Source: Ohtaekwangia sp966211525
GTDB lineage: Bacteria > Bacteroidota > Bacteroidia > Cytophagales > Cyclobacteriaceae
Assembly: GCA_966211525.1 (NCBI GenBank)
Contig: CBIHOZ010000013.1
Coordinates: forward strand, 6,081-70,080
Direction: 5' to 3'
Length of the DNA stretch: 64,000 nt
Shown piece by piece: positions 54,497 to 63,460 of the stretch; position 1 is the stretch's first letter; every line of letters starts with the position of its first letter. The translations under genes were made by a program, and so were the position numbers. Below the pieces are notes generated by a model. That model did no database searches. It had not been told where the DNA came from and saw only the letters and a list, made by a program, of their open reading frames with translations.

Positions 54497-54513
54497 TTTA
54501 AAATGATTCTAAA
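54497..54513 (+). promoter_or_regulatory. Third iron-box-like palindrome
   Basis: TTTAAAATGATTCTAAA resembles the boxes at 46144 and 47116 in length, outer TTT/TCTAAA arms and central AAT. It lies 22 bp before the siderophore receptor start, just after a degenerate -7 box (TATTTTG, 54488-54494). Confidence 0.6.
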
Positions 54514-54535
54514 TAATTAGTTAAGTCTGTATTTA

Positions 54536-56962
54536 ATGAGCATTCAGTATTCAGTTTTGAAAAGATTTTTGACCATCGCTTTCGTTGGGATTTCGTTATT
54601 GACTTTCGCACAGCAACAAAATGGAACGGTTAGTGGAACGATCACTACGTCAGACGGAAAGCCGGCCGAGTTTGTAAACGTAGTTCTTAAAGGAACTAAC
54701 AAAGCCACCAACACCGATGCAGATGGTAAGTTTGAATTTAAAAGAGTTACTCCCGGCACCTACCAGCTGCTGGTAAGTTTTATAGGTTTCGATCCGAAGA
54801 AACAAACTATAGAAGTAAGTGCCGGTCAGAACACTTCGGTACAAGTATCCTTGAGTGAGACATCCGAGCAGCTCCAGGAAATTGAAGTACGTGGCGAACG
54901 ATTGAATAAATTTACCAGGAGTGAGAGTGCATACGTATCCAAGATGCCGTTGAAAAACCTGGAGAATCCGCAGGTATATACTACGATTACAAGAGAGTTG
55001 ATGGCTGAGCAGTTGGTGTTCTCCGTTGATGACGCTATCAAAAATGCTCCGGGATTAACCAAGGTTTGGGACGCTACAGGCCGAAGTGGTGATGGTGGAA
55101 GTTACTATAACATTCGCGGCTTTTTGGTTCAGAGTCAGTTAAGAAATGGTATAGCAGGAAACGTGTCAAGTAAAATTGATGCGGTAAACCTGGAGCGACT
55201 TGAAGTGGTAAAAGGTCCTTCGGCTACTTTATTTGGTAATGCATTAACATCGTACGGGGGATTGATCAACCGTGTAACGAAGAAACCATACGCTGGCAAA
55301 GGCGGTGAAGTAACATACGCTACCGGAAGCTTTGGCTTCAACCGCATCAGCGCTGATTTCAACACACCGCTTGATGAAGACGAAAATGTATTGTTCAGGT
55401 TAAACACCGCGTACGGTTACGAAGGCAGTTTCCAGGACAACGGATTTACCAAGAGCTTCGCGTTTGCGCCAAGCTTGTCCTATCGTGTAGATGACAGATT
55501 ATCTTTTAACTTCGATGCAGAATTCTATACCGGTCAGAATACAGGCTTGTCAGTATATTTCTTTCCATGGGGACAAACCATTGCTTCGATGGGAGTTGAT
55601 CGCGCTGATGAGTTAAACGTTGATTACAAGCGTTCATACGCTAATGAAGATTTATACCAGACGTCACGGAATATAAACTTCTTTGGACAGATGGACTATA
55701 AGATATCCGAGTCATGGCGATCACAAACCAATCTGACCGTAACCAATAGTTACTCGGATGGTCCGTCACCATATTTCTACCTGCTGGCTAATTCCGCAGT
55801 AACCGGAGATCCGAATGATATAGGAACAGACTATATATCTCGTAACGATCAGTTCACAGAAAACAGCACCGATCGCGTATTCGAAATTCAGCAGAACTTT
55901 ATCGGTGAGTTTACCATTGGTGATATGAAGAATCGCCTCGTAGCCGGTCTTGATTTCTTCTATAAGAACTCCGATCAATATTTCTCAGGCGGCACATACG
56001 ATACGGTAAATGTAACGGAGCCTATATTGAATTACAGGAACTTCAATAGAACGTCCATGGATGCCATCTATATAAATGGTGGCTTCGCGTTTGTTTACCC
56101 ATCAATCTTCAAGAGTTATACCTATAGCGCTTTTGTATCAGATGTACTCAATATTACCGATCGACTGATGGTGCTGGCCGCTTTGCGGATAGATCGTTTC
56201 GATAACAAAGGAAATCTGGATGAGACAACGGGTGATGTTGTGGCGGGAACAGCATATAATCAAACCGCATTAGCGCCTAAGTTTGGTGTTGTCTTCCAAC
56301 CGATAAAGGATAAAGTTTCATTGTTTGCCAACTATCAGAACGGCTTTACCAATAAAACCGGAGTCGATTTCAATGGCAAGGCATTTACACCGGAGCGTGC
56401 GAACCAGATCGAGGGGGGTATAAAAGTAGATTTGCTTGGAGGCAAGTTAAGTGGTACCGTGAGCTACTACGACATCGAGGTTGTAGACCTGGTGCGTTCA
56501 GATCCGCAGCACCCGAACTTCTCGATACAAGATGGAACACAGGTGAGCAATGGCGTGGAGACAGAACTGGTAGCCAGTCCGTTGCAAGGGCTTAACCTCA
56601 TTGCAGGTTTTGCTTATAACCATTCGGAGTTCACCAAGTCAGACGAAGATGTAGCAGGACGAAGACCTGCCACAGCAGGAGCACCATACGTTGCAAACTT
56701 CTGGGCAAGCTATACTTTACAAAAAGGAGCGGTAAAAGGATTAGGCTTCGGCTTCGGAGGAAATTACGCCAGCGATAACAAGGTGGTTAACAGCGCCAGT
56801 ATCGGCGTGTTTACATTACCTTCCTATACTGTATTGAATGCGTCTGTGTTCTACGATCATTCGGTTGATAATCTTACTGACGAACATTACTGGATCGGAT
56901 ACTCAACCGTAAATCCGCAGAAATTAAGAAGTGTTACAGGAAGCATAACCTATAGATTTTAA
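54536..56962 (+). CDS. TonB-dependent siderophore receptor
   Basis: 808 aa. The signal peptide (FVGISLLTFAQ) is followed by a carboxypeptidase-like regulatory domain (GTVSGTITTSDGKPAEFVNVVLKG, about 25-115). The plug domain contains NAPGLTK, SSKIDAVNLERLEVVKGPSA and GLINRVTKKP. The 22-strand-type barrel ends VTGSITYRF with terminal Phe. GLINRVTKKP is characteristic of siderophore receptors such as the FhuA/FoxA type. The ligand cannot be deduced. A PepSY membrane protein starts 3 bp downstream, a common partner that reduces or releases iron from siderophores. Confidence 0.92.
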   Translation: MSIQYSVLKRFLTIAFVGISLLTFAQQQNGTVSGTITTSDGKPAEFVNVVLKGTNKATNTDADGKFEFKRVTPGTYQLLVSFIGFDPKKQTIEVSAGQNTSVQVSLSETSEQLQEIEVRGERLNKFTRSESAYVSKMPLKNLENPQVYTTITRELMAEQLVFSVDDAIKNAPGLTKVWDATGRSGDGGSYYNIRGFLVQSQLRNGIAGNVSSKIDAVNLERLEVVKGPSATLFGNALTSYGGLINRVTKKPYAGKGGEVTYATGSFGFNRISADFNTPLDEDENVLFRLNTAYGYEGSFQDNGFTKSFAFAPSLSYRVDDRLSFNFDAEFYTGQNTGLSVYFFPWGQTIASMGVDRADELNVDYKRSYANEDLYQTSRNINFFGQMDYKISESWRSQTNLTVTNSYSDGPSPYFYLLANSAVTGDPNDIGTDYISRNDQFTENSTDRVFEIQQNFIGEFTIGDMKNRLVAGLDFFYKNSDQYFSGGTYDTVNVTEPILNYRNFNRTSMDAIYINGGFAFVYPSIFKSYTYSAFVSDVLNITDRLMVLAALRIDRFDNKGNLDETTGDVVAGTAYNQTALAPKFGVVFQPIKDKVSLFANYQNGFTNKTGVDFNGKAFTPERANQIEGGIKVDLLGGKLSGTVSYYDIEVVDLVRSDPQHPNFSIQDGTQVSNGVETELVASPLQGLNLIAGFAYNHSEFTKSDEDVAGRRPATAGAPYVANFWASYTLQKGAVKGLGFGFGGNYASDNKVVNSASIGVFTLPSYTVLNASVFYDHSVDNLTDEHYWIGYSTVNPQKLRSVTGSITYRF

Positions 56963-56965
56963 TTC

Positions 56966-58183
56966 ATGACTATAAAGAAGGTTATAGGAAAAATTCATCT
57001 CTGGCTCGGGCTTTCATCCGGACTGATTGTTTTTATCATTGCCATCACCGGATGCATCTATGCGTTTCAGGCGGAGATTCAGGATGCCACGCAACCGTAT
57101 CGTTTTGTAGAAGCACAGAACAAACCGGTGTTGCCTCCGTCACAGTTAAAAGCTATTGCTGAGAAAGAACTGCCGGGTAAAAAGATTCACGCTGTACTTT
57201 ACGCCAAGCCGGGTAAGGCTGCACAGGTTATCTTCTATAACTACGAGCCGGAGTATTTTTACCTGGTATATATGAATCCCTATAGCGGTGAAGTATTGCA
57301 GGTACGTGATGAGAACGCAGGATTCTTCCGCTTTATCTTATTAGGACACTTTTATCTCTGGCTTCCGTATGAAATTGGACAACCCGTTGTAGCATCAGCA
57401 ACGCTTGTGTTCCTGGTGATGTTGATTTCCGGAATGATACTGTGGTGGCCAAGGAATAAAGCTGCTGCCAAACAACGCTTCAGCATCAAGTGGAGCGCAC
57501 GTTGGAGAAGAAAGAATTATGACCTTCACAATGTACTTGGCTTTTATGCTACGTGGATTGCCATCATCCTGGTGGTGACTGGTTTGGTATGGGGCTTTCA
57601 GTGGTTCGCCACGGGACTATATACTGTAGCCGGCGGAGAAAAGTCGCTGATGTATGTTGATCCGGCTTCCGATACAACGCACAGGGTACTGGCCGGTGCC
57701 CCGACTATTGACCTGGTGTGGGACAAGATAAAAACAGAACATCCTGCAGCAGAAGTTGTTGAAGTTCACGTGCCTGAAACAACGGCTTCTTCCATCGCGG
57801 TGACGATTAACTCGGATGAGAACACCTATTGGAAAACAGACTATCGATACTTCGATCAATACTCCTTAAAAGAACTTTCAGTTGATCATGTTTACGGCCG
57901 TTTCGAAAATTCTTCGGCTGCCGATAAACTTATCCGCATGAATTATGATATACATGTGGGAGCCATCTTTGGTATTGCCGGAAAGATTCTGATGTTCTGC
58001 ATCAGTCTCATCTGTGCAAGCCTGCCAATAACCGGGTGCTATATCTGGTGGGGCAGAAGGAAGAAAAAAGCAGACGAGCTTGAAGAAGATACCGTGCCGG
58101 CAGCATCACCGGTGAAAACAACACAGACATTTTCGCGTCCCGTTATCCGTCCCGTAAAAAGTGGTTCGAATATAGAAGTGTAA
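56966..58183 (+). CDS. PepSY-domain transmembrane protein
   Basis: 405 aa. Four membrane helices surround PepSY segments: GKIHLWLGLSSGLIVFIIAITG at the start, FLVMLISGMILWWP, GFYATWIAIILVVTGLVWGF and MFCISLICASLPITG near the end. Family members sit next to siderophore receptors and act in Fe(III)-siderophore reduction or release at the inner membrane. Basic and Ser-rich C-terminal tail. The operon ends with the terminator 24 bp later. Confidence 0.9.
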   Translation: MTIKKVIGKIHLWLGLSSGLIVFIIAITGCIYAFQAEIQDATQPYRFVEAQNKPVLPPSQLKAIAEKELPGKKIHAVLYAKPGKAAQVIFYNYEPEYFYLVYMNPYSGEVLQVRDENAGFFRFILLGHFYLWLPYEIGQPVVASATLVFLVMLISGMILWWPRNKAAAKQRFSIKWSARWRRKNYDLHNVLGFYATWIAIILVVTGLVWGFQWFATGLYTVAGGEKSLMYVDPASDTTHRVLAGAPTIDLVWDKIKTEHPAAEVVEVHVPETTASSIAVTINSDENTYWKTDYRYFDQYSLKELSVDHVYGRFENSSAADKLIRMNYDIHVGAIFGIAGKILMFCISLICASLPITGCYIWWGRRKKKADELEEDTVPAASPVKTTQTFSRPVIRPVKSGSNIEV

Positions 58184-58206
58184 AATTGTTTAAAAGGATA
58201 AATGAG

Positions 58207-58238
58207 ATAAAGGGAGCTTCGGCTCCTTTTATTTTTTT
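58207..58238 (+). terminator. Rho-independent terminator
   Basis: ATAAAGGGAGC (58207-58217), loop TTCG, and GCTCCTTTTAT (58222-58232) form an 11-bp stem with one G-U pair and a stable UUCG tetraloop, followed by a T run. It ends the siderophore receptor/PepSY unit. Confidence 0.85.
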
Positions 58239-58666
58239 ACTGGCACGTTTGCTGTTGCAGTAAGAATTGCCTGTAACGATGTAAGAAGTTTGCACAGAGT
58301 TTCCCAATCTGCGATTTTTTTAGATTGTTTTGTCTCCTTTTGGGCAAGATGATAACGCTTCTGTTGATGCAGAATTTTTTGCAGAGGCGCGATCAGAAGA
58401 AACTGAGTAAGAAGAATCCTGTCAGCAAGGTCTGCTATGCAACAATGATATCAAATGAAATGCCGCACAGTATACACAATTGGACAGCGTTAGTGTCTGC
58501 CGCTTGTGATGCGTAAGATATTGTCTGATTTTTAACTTTTGTAAAACTGGCTGACTTCTTGCAAGAACTGGCTGATGTACCAGAAAACGTTAAAATTCAA
58601 ACATTTTATCCTATGGACGAGCATATTTTTGCATGCTTATCAAAGAAACAGTATAATTACCGAAGC
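58239..58666. other. Gene-free stretch between terminator and YfiR-like gene
   Basis: 428 bp. An open frame at 58325-58516 has an unlikely composition and no good ribosome site, so I do not accept it. A TAACTTTTG near 58532 could be a poor -7 box for the next gene. No repeat or RNA fold was recognised. Confidence 0.4.
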
Positions 58667-59170
58667 ATGAAGAGATCTATAGTCATTTTGCTTTTCCTAC
58701 TGATTCAGATAGCTGGCTATTCCCAGACGCATAAGTTTCAATCAGTCTTTATCTACAGCTTTACACGTTATATACAATGGCCCGATGCCTACAATCAGGG
58801 GGACTTTGAAATCCTTGTACTCGGTGATACACCTATTCTCGATGAGCTCAAGAATATGGCGCAAACCAAAAAGGTTAACGGAGATCGTACGATCAAAGTC
58901 ACCAGGATCAACAACGTTAGCGACATCAAGAAATGTAATATTCTATACGTCCCATCAAATAAATCTTCACAAATCGACAATATACTGGCTAAGGTAAACG
59001 CTTTGTCCATTCTCATTGTAACCGAAGAGCCGGGGTTGGGCGTGAAGGGAAGCAACATCAATTTTATCGTGAAAGATGGTAAATTGGCGTTCGAATTAAA
59101 TCAGGCCGCGATCACAAAGAAAAACTTAAGAATAAGCAATGAGTTGTCACGTCTGGCAATCATGATCTAA
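58667..59170 (+). CDS. YfiR-family periplasmic protein
   Basis: 167 aa from the ATG at 58667 (MKRSIVILL), with a signal peptide ending near GYSQ. The mature part has YfiR features (FIYSFTRYIQWPD and ILIVTEEPGLGVKGSNINFIV). YfiR restrains the membrane diguanylate cyclase YfiN in gamma-proteobacteria. Here the next gene, 9 bp downstream, is a two-helix membrane sensor that could play the YfiN role, though it lacks a GGDEF domain. Confidence 0.85.
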   Translation: MKRSIVILLFLLIQIAGYSQTHKFQSVFIYSFTRYIQWPDAYNQGDFEILVLGDTPILDELKNMAQTKKVNGDRTIKVTRINNVSDIKKCNILYVPSNKSSQIDNILAKVNALSILIVTEEPGLGVKGSNINFIVKDGKLAFELNQAAITKKNLRISNELSRLAIMI

Positions 59171-59179
59171 TACCTACCT

Positions 59180-61126
59180 ATGGAAGAAAAAGAAAAAAGC
59201 AGATTTCGCTTTCGGTTAACCATCGGGAATAAAATACTCGGTGGTTTTCTCATTCTGATAGTATTGTTCATTGTTAACGGTACTATTATTTTTTGGAAAG
59301 GAAACGAGATTAACAATGTCGTTAACAGCTCGAGTGAGATCTATCGTCCTTCACAGGATGCGATCAAAGAATTCATTCTGCTGGTGACGCGGTCTAAAAT
59401 GTTGGTGACCAACTGGGTTTACCTGCAGACGAACCAGGAAGACAAGAATGCATTACGTCAGTTGCAAGATTATGATTATCCTGCGCTGCGTGATCGTATC
59501 ACCAAGCTGATGCCAACCTGGGAGAGCGACAGCCAGCGCGCCTGGATGGATACCGTATTCCTGAAGTTTGATACACTCATCAACGAAGTACAGAAAAAAT
59601 CCGTAATGGCCAACCTCCAGTCGTTCGAGAACTACGAGGATCCATTGACCAAGCTGCTCGCCGAAGATGCTGTTGAGAGCCAGGTTATTCCGCGTACAAC
59701 GGATCTGATCAACCGTCTTAATCGCATTGCCAAAAAGCAGGACGATGTAACGGAGCGATCGGATGTAGAGATTAAAGATTCAATATCGAGCCTACAGACC
59801 TATACATTGGTGTTGGGATCAACCATTATCCTTATCGGATTGTTGAGTGCCTTGTTCTTACGCAGAAGCATTACACGTCCGGTTAACTTCCTCAAGAATG
59901 TTGTTATCAAACTTGGTAAAGGTGAACTCGTAGAAGAGAAACGTACCTCGTTCAGCAACGATGAGATCGGAGAGATGGCCGTTGCTATGGACAGTCTTGT
60001 TACAGGTTTGAAGTCAACCAGCTTGTTCGCAGAAAATATAGGTAGCGGTAATTATCAAACGGAATTCAAGCCGTTGAGTGAACACGATGTGCTGGGTAAT
60101 GCGCTGATCAACATGCGTAACAACCTGCAGAAAGTTTCAGAGGATGATAAGAAACGTAACTGGGCAACAGAAGGTCTCGCGAAATTTGCAGAGATCCTCC
60201 GTACGAATAACAATGACCTTGGCAAACTTGCTGATGAGATCATTGGAAACCTGGTGAAGTACCTGAAAGCAAACCAGGGCGCGCTTTATATCATTGATGA
60301 TGTTGCTTCCGATGAAGAAGCTACCATGTCCATGAAGGCTTGCTACGCATGGGACAAAAAGAAATTCCTCAACCATAAGATATATAAAGGTGAAGGTCTT
60401 GCCGGACAGGCATGGCAGGAAGGTGATACTGTATACCTCACGGAAGTTCCTCAGAACTATGTTCGTATCGTGTCTGGTTTGGGAGATGCCAACCCTACCA
60501 GCGTACTGATTGTACCGTTGAAAGTAAACGACCAGATCTTTGGTGTGGTGGAGATAGCATCCTTTATCGAGTTCCGCGATTTCGAAATAGAGTTCGTGCA
60601 GAAGATTGCCGAGAGCATCGCGTCTACCATTTCATCGGTGAAGATCAACGCGCGTACACAGCGCCTGTTGGAAGAGTCACAGGAGATGACCGAGCAGATG
60701 CGTGCACAGGAAGAAGAAATGCGTCAGAACATGGAAGAGCTTCAGGCTACACAGGAAGAAATGCAGCGTAGCCAGGCGGAAACCGAAAGTACACTGAACG
60801 CTATCCACAGCTCCATGGCTGTTTCCGAGTATAGCAACGATGGATCGATTGTTAAGGTGAACAGCAACTTCCTCGAGATATTCGGTTATACGCAGGATGA
60901 AGTGGTAGGAGAGCATCACAGAATTCTGGCAACCAAAGAAGAAAAGAACAGCGAAGAATATCGTCAGTTCTGGAAAGATCTGTCAGCAGGGTATCCGAAG
61001 AAAGGCACCTACAAGCGCATCAACCGGAAAGGCGAAGTGATTACGATACGCTCGAGCTTCTCACCGATCAAGAGCCGCTCAGGCGAAGTGGTTAAGGTGA
61101 TGGAGATCGCTTACGAGATCCGATAA
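59180..61126 (+). CDS. HAMP-GAF-PAS membrane sensor without an output domain
   Basis: 648 aa. A first transmembrane helix (GGFLILIVLFIVNGTIIFW, about 18-36) and a second (TLVLGSTIILIGLLSALFL, about 207-225) flank a four-helix periplasmic domain. Then come HAMP (about 228-285), GAF (about 340-490), a Glu/Met/Gln coiled coil (EEMRQNMEELQATQEEMQRS) and PAS (about 530-648). The protein ends at the PAS domain; no histidine kinase, GGDEF, EAL or methyl-accepting signalling domain is present. It may act by protein contact, perhaps controlled by the YfiR-like partner (inference). Confidence 0.85.
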   Translation: MEEKEKSRFRFRLTIGNKILGGFLILIVLFIVNGTIIFWKGNEINNVVNSSSEIYRPSQDAIKEFILLVTRSKMLVTNWVYLQTNQEDKNALRQLQDYDYPALRDRITKLMPTWESDSQRAWMDTVFLKFDTLINEVQKKSVMANLQSFENYEDPLTKLLAEDAVESQVIPRTTDLINRLNRIAKKQDDVTERSDVEIKDSISSLQTYTLVLGSTIILIGLLSALFLRRSITRPVNFLKNVVIKLGKGELVEEKRTSFSNDEIGEMAVAMDSLVTGLKSTSLFAENIGSGNYQTEFKPLSEHDVLGNALINMRNNLQKVSEDDKKRNWATEGLAKFAEILRTNNNDLGKLADEIIGNLVKYLKANQGALYIIDDVASDEEATMSMKACYAWDKKKFLNHKIYKGEGLAGQAWQEGDTVYLTEVPQNYVRIVSGLGDANPTSVLIVPLKVNDQIFGVVEIASFIEFRDFEIEFVQKIAESIASTISSVKINARTQRLLEESQEMTEQMRAQEEEMRQNMEELQATQEEMQRSQAETESTLNAIHSSMAVSEYSNDGSIVKVNSNFLEIFGYTQDEVVGEHHRILATKEEKNSEEYRQFWKDLSAGYPKKGTYKRINRKGEVITIRSSFSPIKSRSGEVVKVMEIAYEIR

Positions 61127-61150
61127 GTCTTAAGCAAACGATAACAAACG

Positions 61151-61178
61151 AAAAAGGGAGCCAACGGTTCCCTTTTTT
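61151..61178 (+). terminator. Rho-independent terminator
   Basis: AAAAAGGGAGCC (61151-61162) pairs with GGTTCCCTTTTT (61166-61177), with one G-U pair and a 3-nt loop, running into a T/A tail. It follows the sensor gene by 24 bp. Confidence 0.8.
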
Positions 61179-61360
61179 ATTTGTTAATATTTCGGTGTCA
61201 GCAGTAAAGGTATATATCTAATATAAATAAAGTCTGAAGAATATAACTTAATAGAACGAAGCGATATGCCTAATTGTATTTGGTTGGTAGTATATTTTAT
61301 GAAATAATATAGATATGGTATAGTGAGCATCCACGCTATATATAGGTATATATAAACAGC

Positions 61361-61389
61361 AAAAAAGCCCAGCGTCTCTGGGCTTTTTT
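61361..61389. terminator. Bidirectional terminator
   Basis: AAAAAAGCCCAG (61361-61372) and CTGGGCTTTTTT (61378-61389) form a perfect 12-bp stem with a 5-nt loop. The A and T runs make it work in both directions. It sits between the convergent sensor and msrA genes. The rest of 61179-61484 is AT-rich with runs of TATATA and no gene seen. Confidence 0.85.
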
Positions 61390-61484
61390 GTTTTACCTAA
61401 ACCTAAACCTATGAGAAGAATTACTCTACTCACTGTATTCTAACGGGGCTATAGCGTTCAGGTTTCAATGCGTGAAAATATTTT

Positions 61485-62138
61485 CTAAGATTTTTTCAAC
61501 TTGTGTTTAAACACTTTGCGAAACTTCTCAAGCTTCGGTTGAATCACATACGAACAGTAAGGTGCATTACCATTCAGGTTATAGTAATTCTGATGATAAT
61601 CTTCTGCTTTATAGAACTCGGTATAGGGGCTTATCTCCGTTACAATCGGATTATCAAATGCACCAGACTTATCAAGTTCTGCTTTATACTTTTCGGCCAG
61701 CTTTTTCTGCTCTTCATTGTGATAGAATACTACTGAACGGTATTGTGTGCCTTCATCAGCACCTTGCCTGTTAAGCGTGGTTGGGTCGTGTGTTTTCCAG
61801 AAGATCTCCAGTAATTCTTCGTATGATACTTTCGCAGTATCGTAATGTACCTGGATAACTTCAGCGTGACCGGTGAGACCGCTACACACTTCTTTATAGG
61901 TAGGATTTTTTACTTTACCACCGGAATATCCCGATTCAACTTTCTCTACTCCCTCAACGTTTTGAAATACAGCTTCGGTGCACCAAAAGCAGCCGGAGCC
62001 GAAGGTAGCTACTGCCAAACCTTCTCGCGCAGATTCATTTGCCATAGTTGTTGTTGATGTTGCTTGTTTACTTTTTTGTCCGCATGAACTGCCGGCAATC
62101 AGAAGTATAAATGCCAGCATACTAAAACCAAACTTCAT
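61485..62138 (-). CDS. msrA: Peptide methionine sulfoxide reductase MsrA, lipoprotein form
   Basis: 217 aa. The signal ends LLIAGSSCGQ, a lipobox, so it is anchored in the envelope. The catalytic motif FGSGCFWCTEAVFQ carries the nucleophilic Cys. ESGYSGG and HAEVIQVHYD follow the MsrA pattern, and the tail has YCSYVIQPKLEKF with a second Cys. It reduces methionine-S-sulfoxide in envelope proteins after oxidation. It has no msrB fusion. Downstream lies the bidirectional terminator. Confidence 0.94.
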   Translation of the reverse strand: MKFGFSMLAFILLIAGSSCGQKSKQATSTTTMANESAREGLAVATFGSGCFWCTEAVFQNVEGVEKVESGYSGGKVKNPTYKEVCSGLTGHAEVIQVHYDTAKVSYEELLEIFWKTHDPTTLNRQGADEGTQYRSVVFYHNEEQKKLAEKYKAELDKSGAFDNPIVTEISPYTEFYKAEDYHQNYYNLNGNAPYCSYVIQPKLEKFRKVFKHKLKKS

Positions 62139-62204
62139 GTGTAATGGGTTTATAACACTACTAACCTAATTGCAGGCAAAATGGTTTAAGGCATGTATAT
62201 CATT

Positions 62205-62246
62205 TGTCAGCCAGCTAACACTCCGAAAGTATTTAGCTGGCTGACA
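62205..62246. promoter_or_regulatory. Perfect 14-bp inverted repeat
   Basis: TGTCAGCCAGCTAA (62205-62218) and TTAGCTGGCTGACA (62233-62246) are exact complements with a 14-nt loop. It lies between msrA (start at 62138) and the stop of the TPR lipoprotein on the same strand. It may be that gene's terminator, though only a poor T-run follows, or an operator/RNA element for msrA. Confidence 0.6.
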
Positions 62247-62272
62247 GTATATATATCGACAGAATTAACCTG

Positions 62273-63427
62273 TTAATAATTCTGGTAGAAAGAACGGATG
62301 GAAGGTATAAGTTGATTGTAGATGGGCTTGGTAAACTCCAGGAACAGATCCTGTGCCACCGGTGGTTGTTGTTCGCGAAGTTTGCAGAGCGCAAGCTGCT
62401 GATCAGTCAATGCGCGATCATCACCATTGAAGCGTGCCCACTGACTTACCCATACATATTCACCATTGAACTTACGATGGGTGAGTACACCGTTGGTTTT
62501 ACCATCTACTATAACCATGCTGAGTAAACCAGCCGATATAATTTCTTTGCGATAGGTGGTGAACTTAGCTTTAACCGTGTTATATACCGGAACAACTTTA
62601 CCATCTACTTTCGCTTCACCTACCTTTACACTGTCTTTGGTAAGCGTTTCTTCTTTTTCTTTCAGTACAGAATTACCAACCGTAAAGTCATCGAACTGAA
62701 TACGCATGATCTGATCGGCATACGGTAAGTTTACAGACTTTGCTTCTTCAGGCGTAAAGAACTTGATGAAGCTTTGCTCGGGGTAATTGGTATGAAGGAA
62801 CTCTTCCACTTTGTCCTGGAAGAAACCACCGCTCAGGTTATAGCGAGCCGGCACCGGTATCTGTTCAACAACCACTTTGAGCGTAGCTACATCTTTTGCT
62901 TTATCCAGGTACTCGATCACATCTTTATACCCCGGCACATAGTTCTGTGCATCGGCAAAATTATAGTAGGCACGTTTGGCGTCATTCCGGTTTCCTTTCA
63001 TCAGCGCATCTATACCGGCATTGTAACTTTCTTCGGCAGCTTTCTCTTTCAGCGGACCAATCTCGGAGTAATAATTTGCCGGTGTTTTAATAACCTTCAT
63101 ACAACCGGGACACTGACGGATGGCTTCATACATTTGGTTGATCGAGTTGTACGATTGAATAGCGCTCTTCCATTTGAACTGTGCATTCGAGGCGATGTCG
63201 TTCTTGGCTTGTGTCTCAAAGAACTCTACAGCGAGCGGATAAGCGTTCTTCAGGGTTTCCTGCGATTTGGAATGATCCGGGTTCTGGCGCAACCTCGTCA
63301 CCGATTTCATCACGGCTTCGTAATAGTCGCCACGCTCGTAAGCTTTTTTGCCTGAGCTGCAACCTGCAAAATGCAGAACTGCTGTAACAAGGAGGGTCAG
63401 GGAGATAAGTAGACGTACAAACTTCAT
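62273..63427 (-). CDS. TPR-like lipoprotein of unknown function
   Basis: 384 aa. The lipobox is HFAGC followed by SSGKKAYERGDYYEAVMKSVTRL, the first tetratricopeptide-like helix pair. Additional helix pairs (NAGIDALMKGNRNDAKRAYYNFADA) continue to about residue 190. The C-terminal half is beta-rich and contains FFTPEEAKSVNLPYADQI and HRKFNGEYVWVSQWARFNGDDRAL. The overall type is common in Bacteroidota outer membranes, but no function is known to me. It stands 33 bp from the esterase gene upstream, on the same strand. Confidence 0.8.
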   Translation of the reverse strand: MKFVRLLISLTLLVTAVLHFAGCSSGKKAYERGDYYEAVMKSVTRLRQNPDHSKSQETLKNAYPLAVEFFETQAKNDIASNAQFKWKSAIQSYNSINQMYEAIRQCPGCMKVIKTPANYYSEIGPLKEKAAEESYNAGIDALMKGNRNDAKRAYYNFADAQNYVPGYKDVIEYLDKAKDVATLKVVVEQIPVPARYNLSGGFFQDKVEEFLHTNYPEQSFIKFFTPEEAKSVNLPYADQIMRIQFDDFTVGNSVLKEKEETLTKDSVKVGEAKVDGKVVPVYNTVKAKFTTYRKEIISAGLLSMVIVDGKTNGVLTHRKFNGEYVWVSQWARFNGDDRALTDQQLALCKLREQQPPVAQDLFLEFTKPIYNQLIPSIRSFYQNY

Positions 63428-63460
63428 AGTTAACCGGGTAGATAGATTATGCGTGTAAAG

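Noticed and set aside
58325..58516. 63-codon plus-strand frame before the YfiR-like gene
   Set aside because: It has unusual composition with many Lys/Met, no ribosome site, and sits in a gene-free stretch with a terminator in front.
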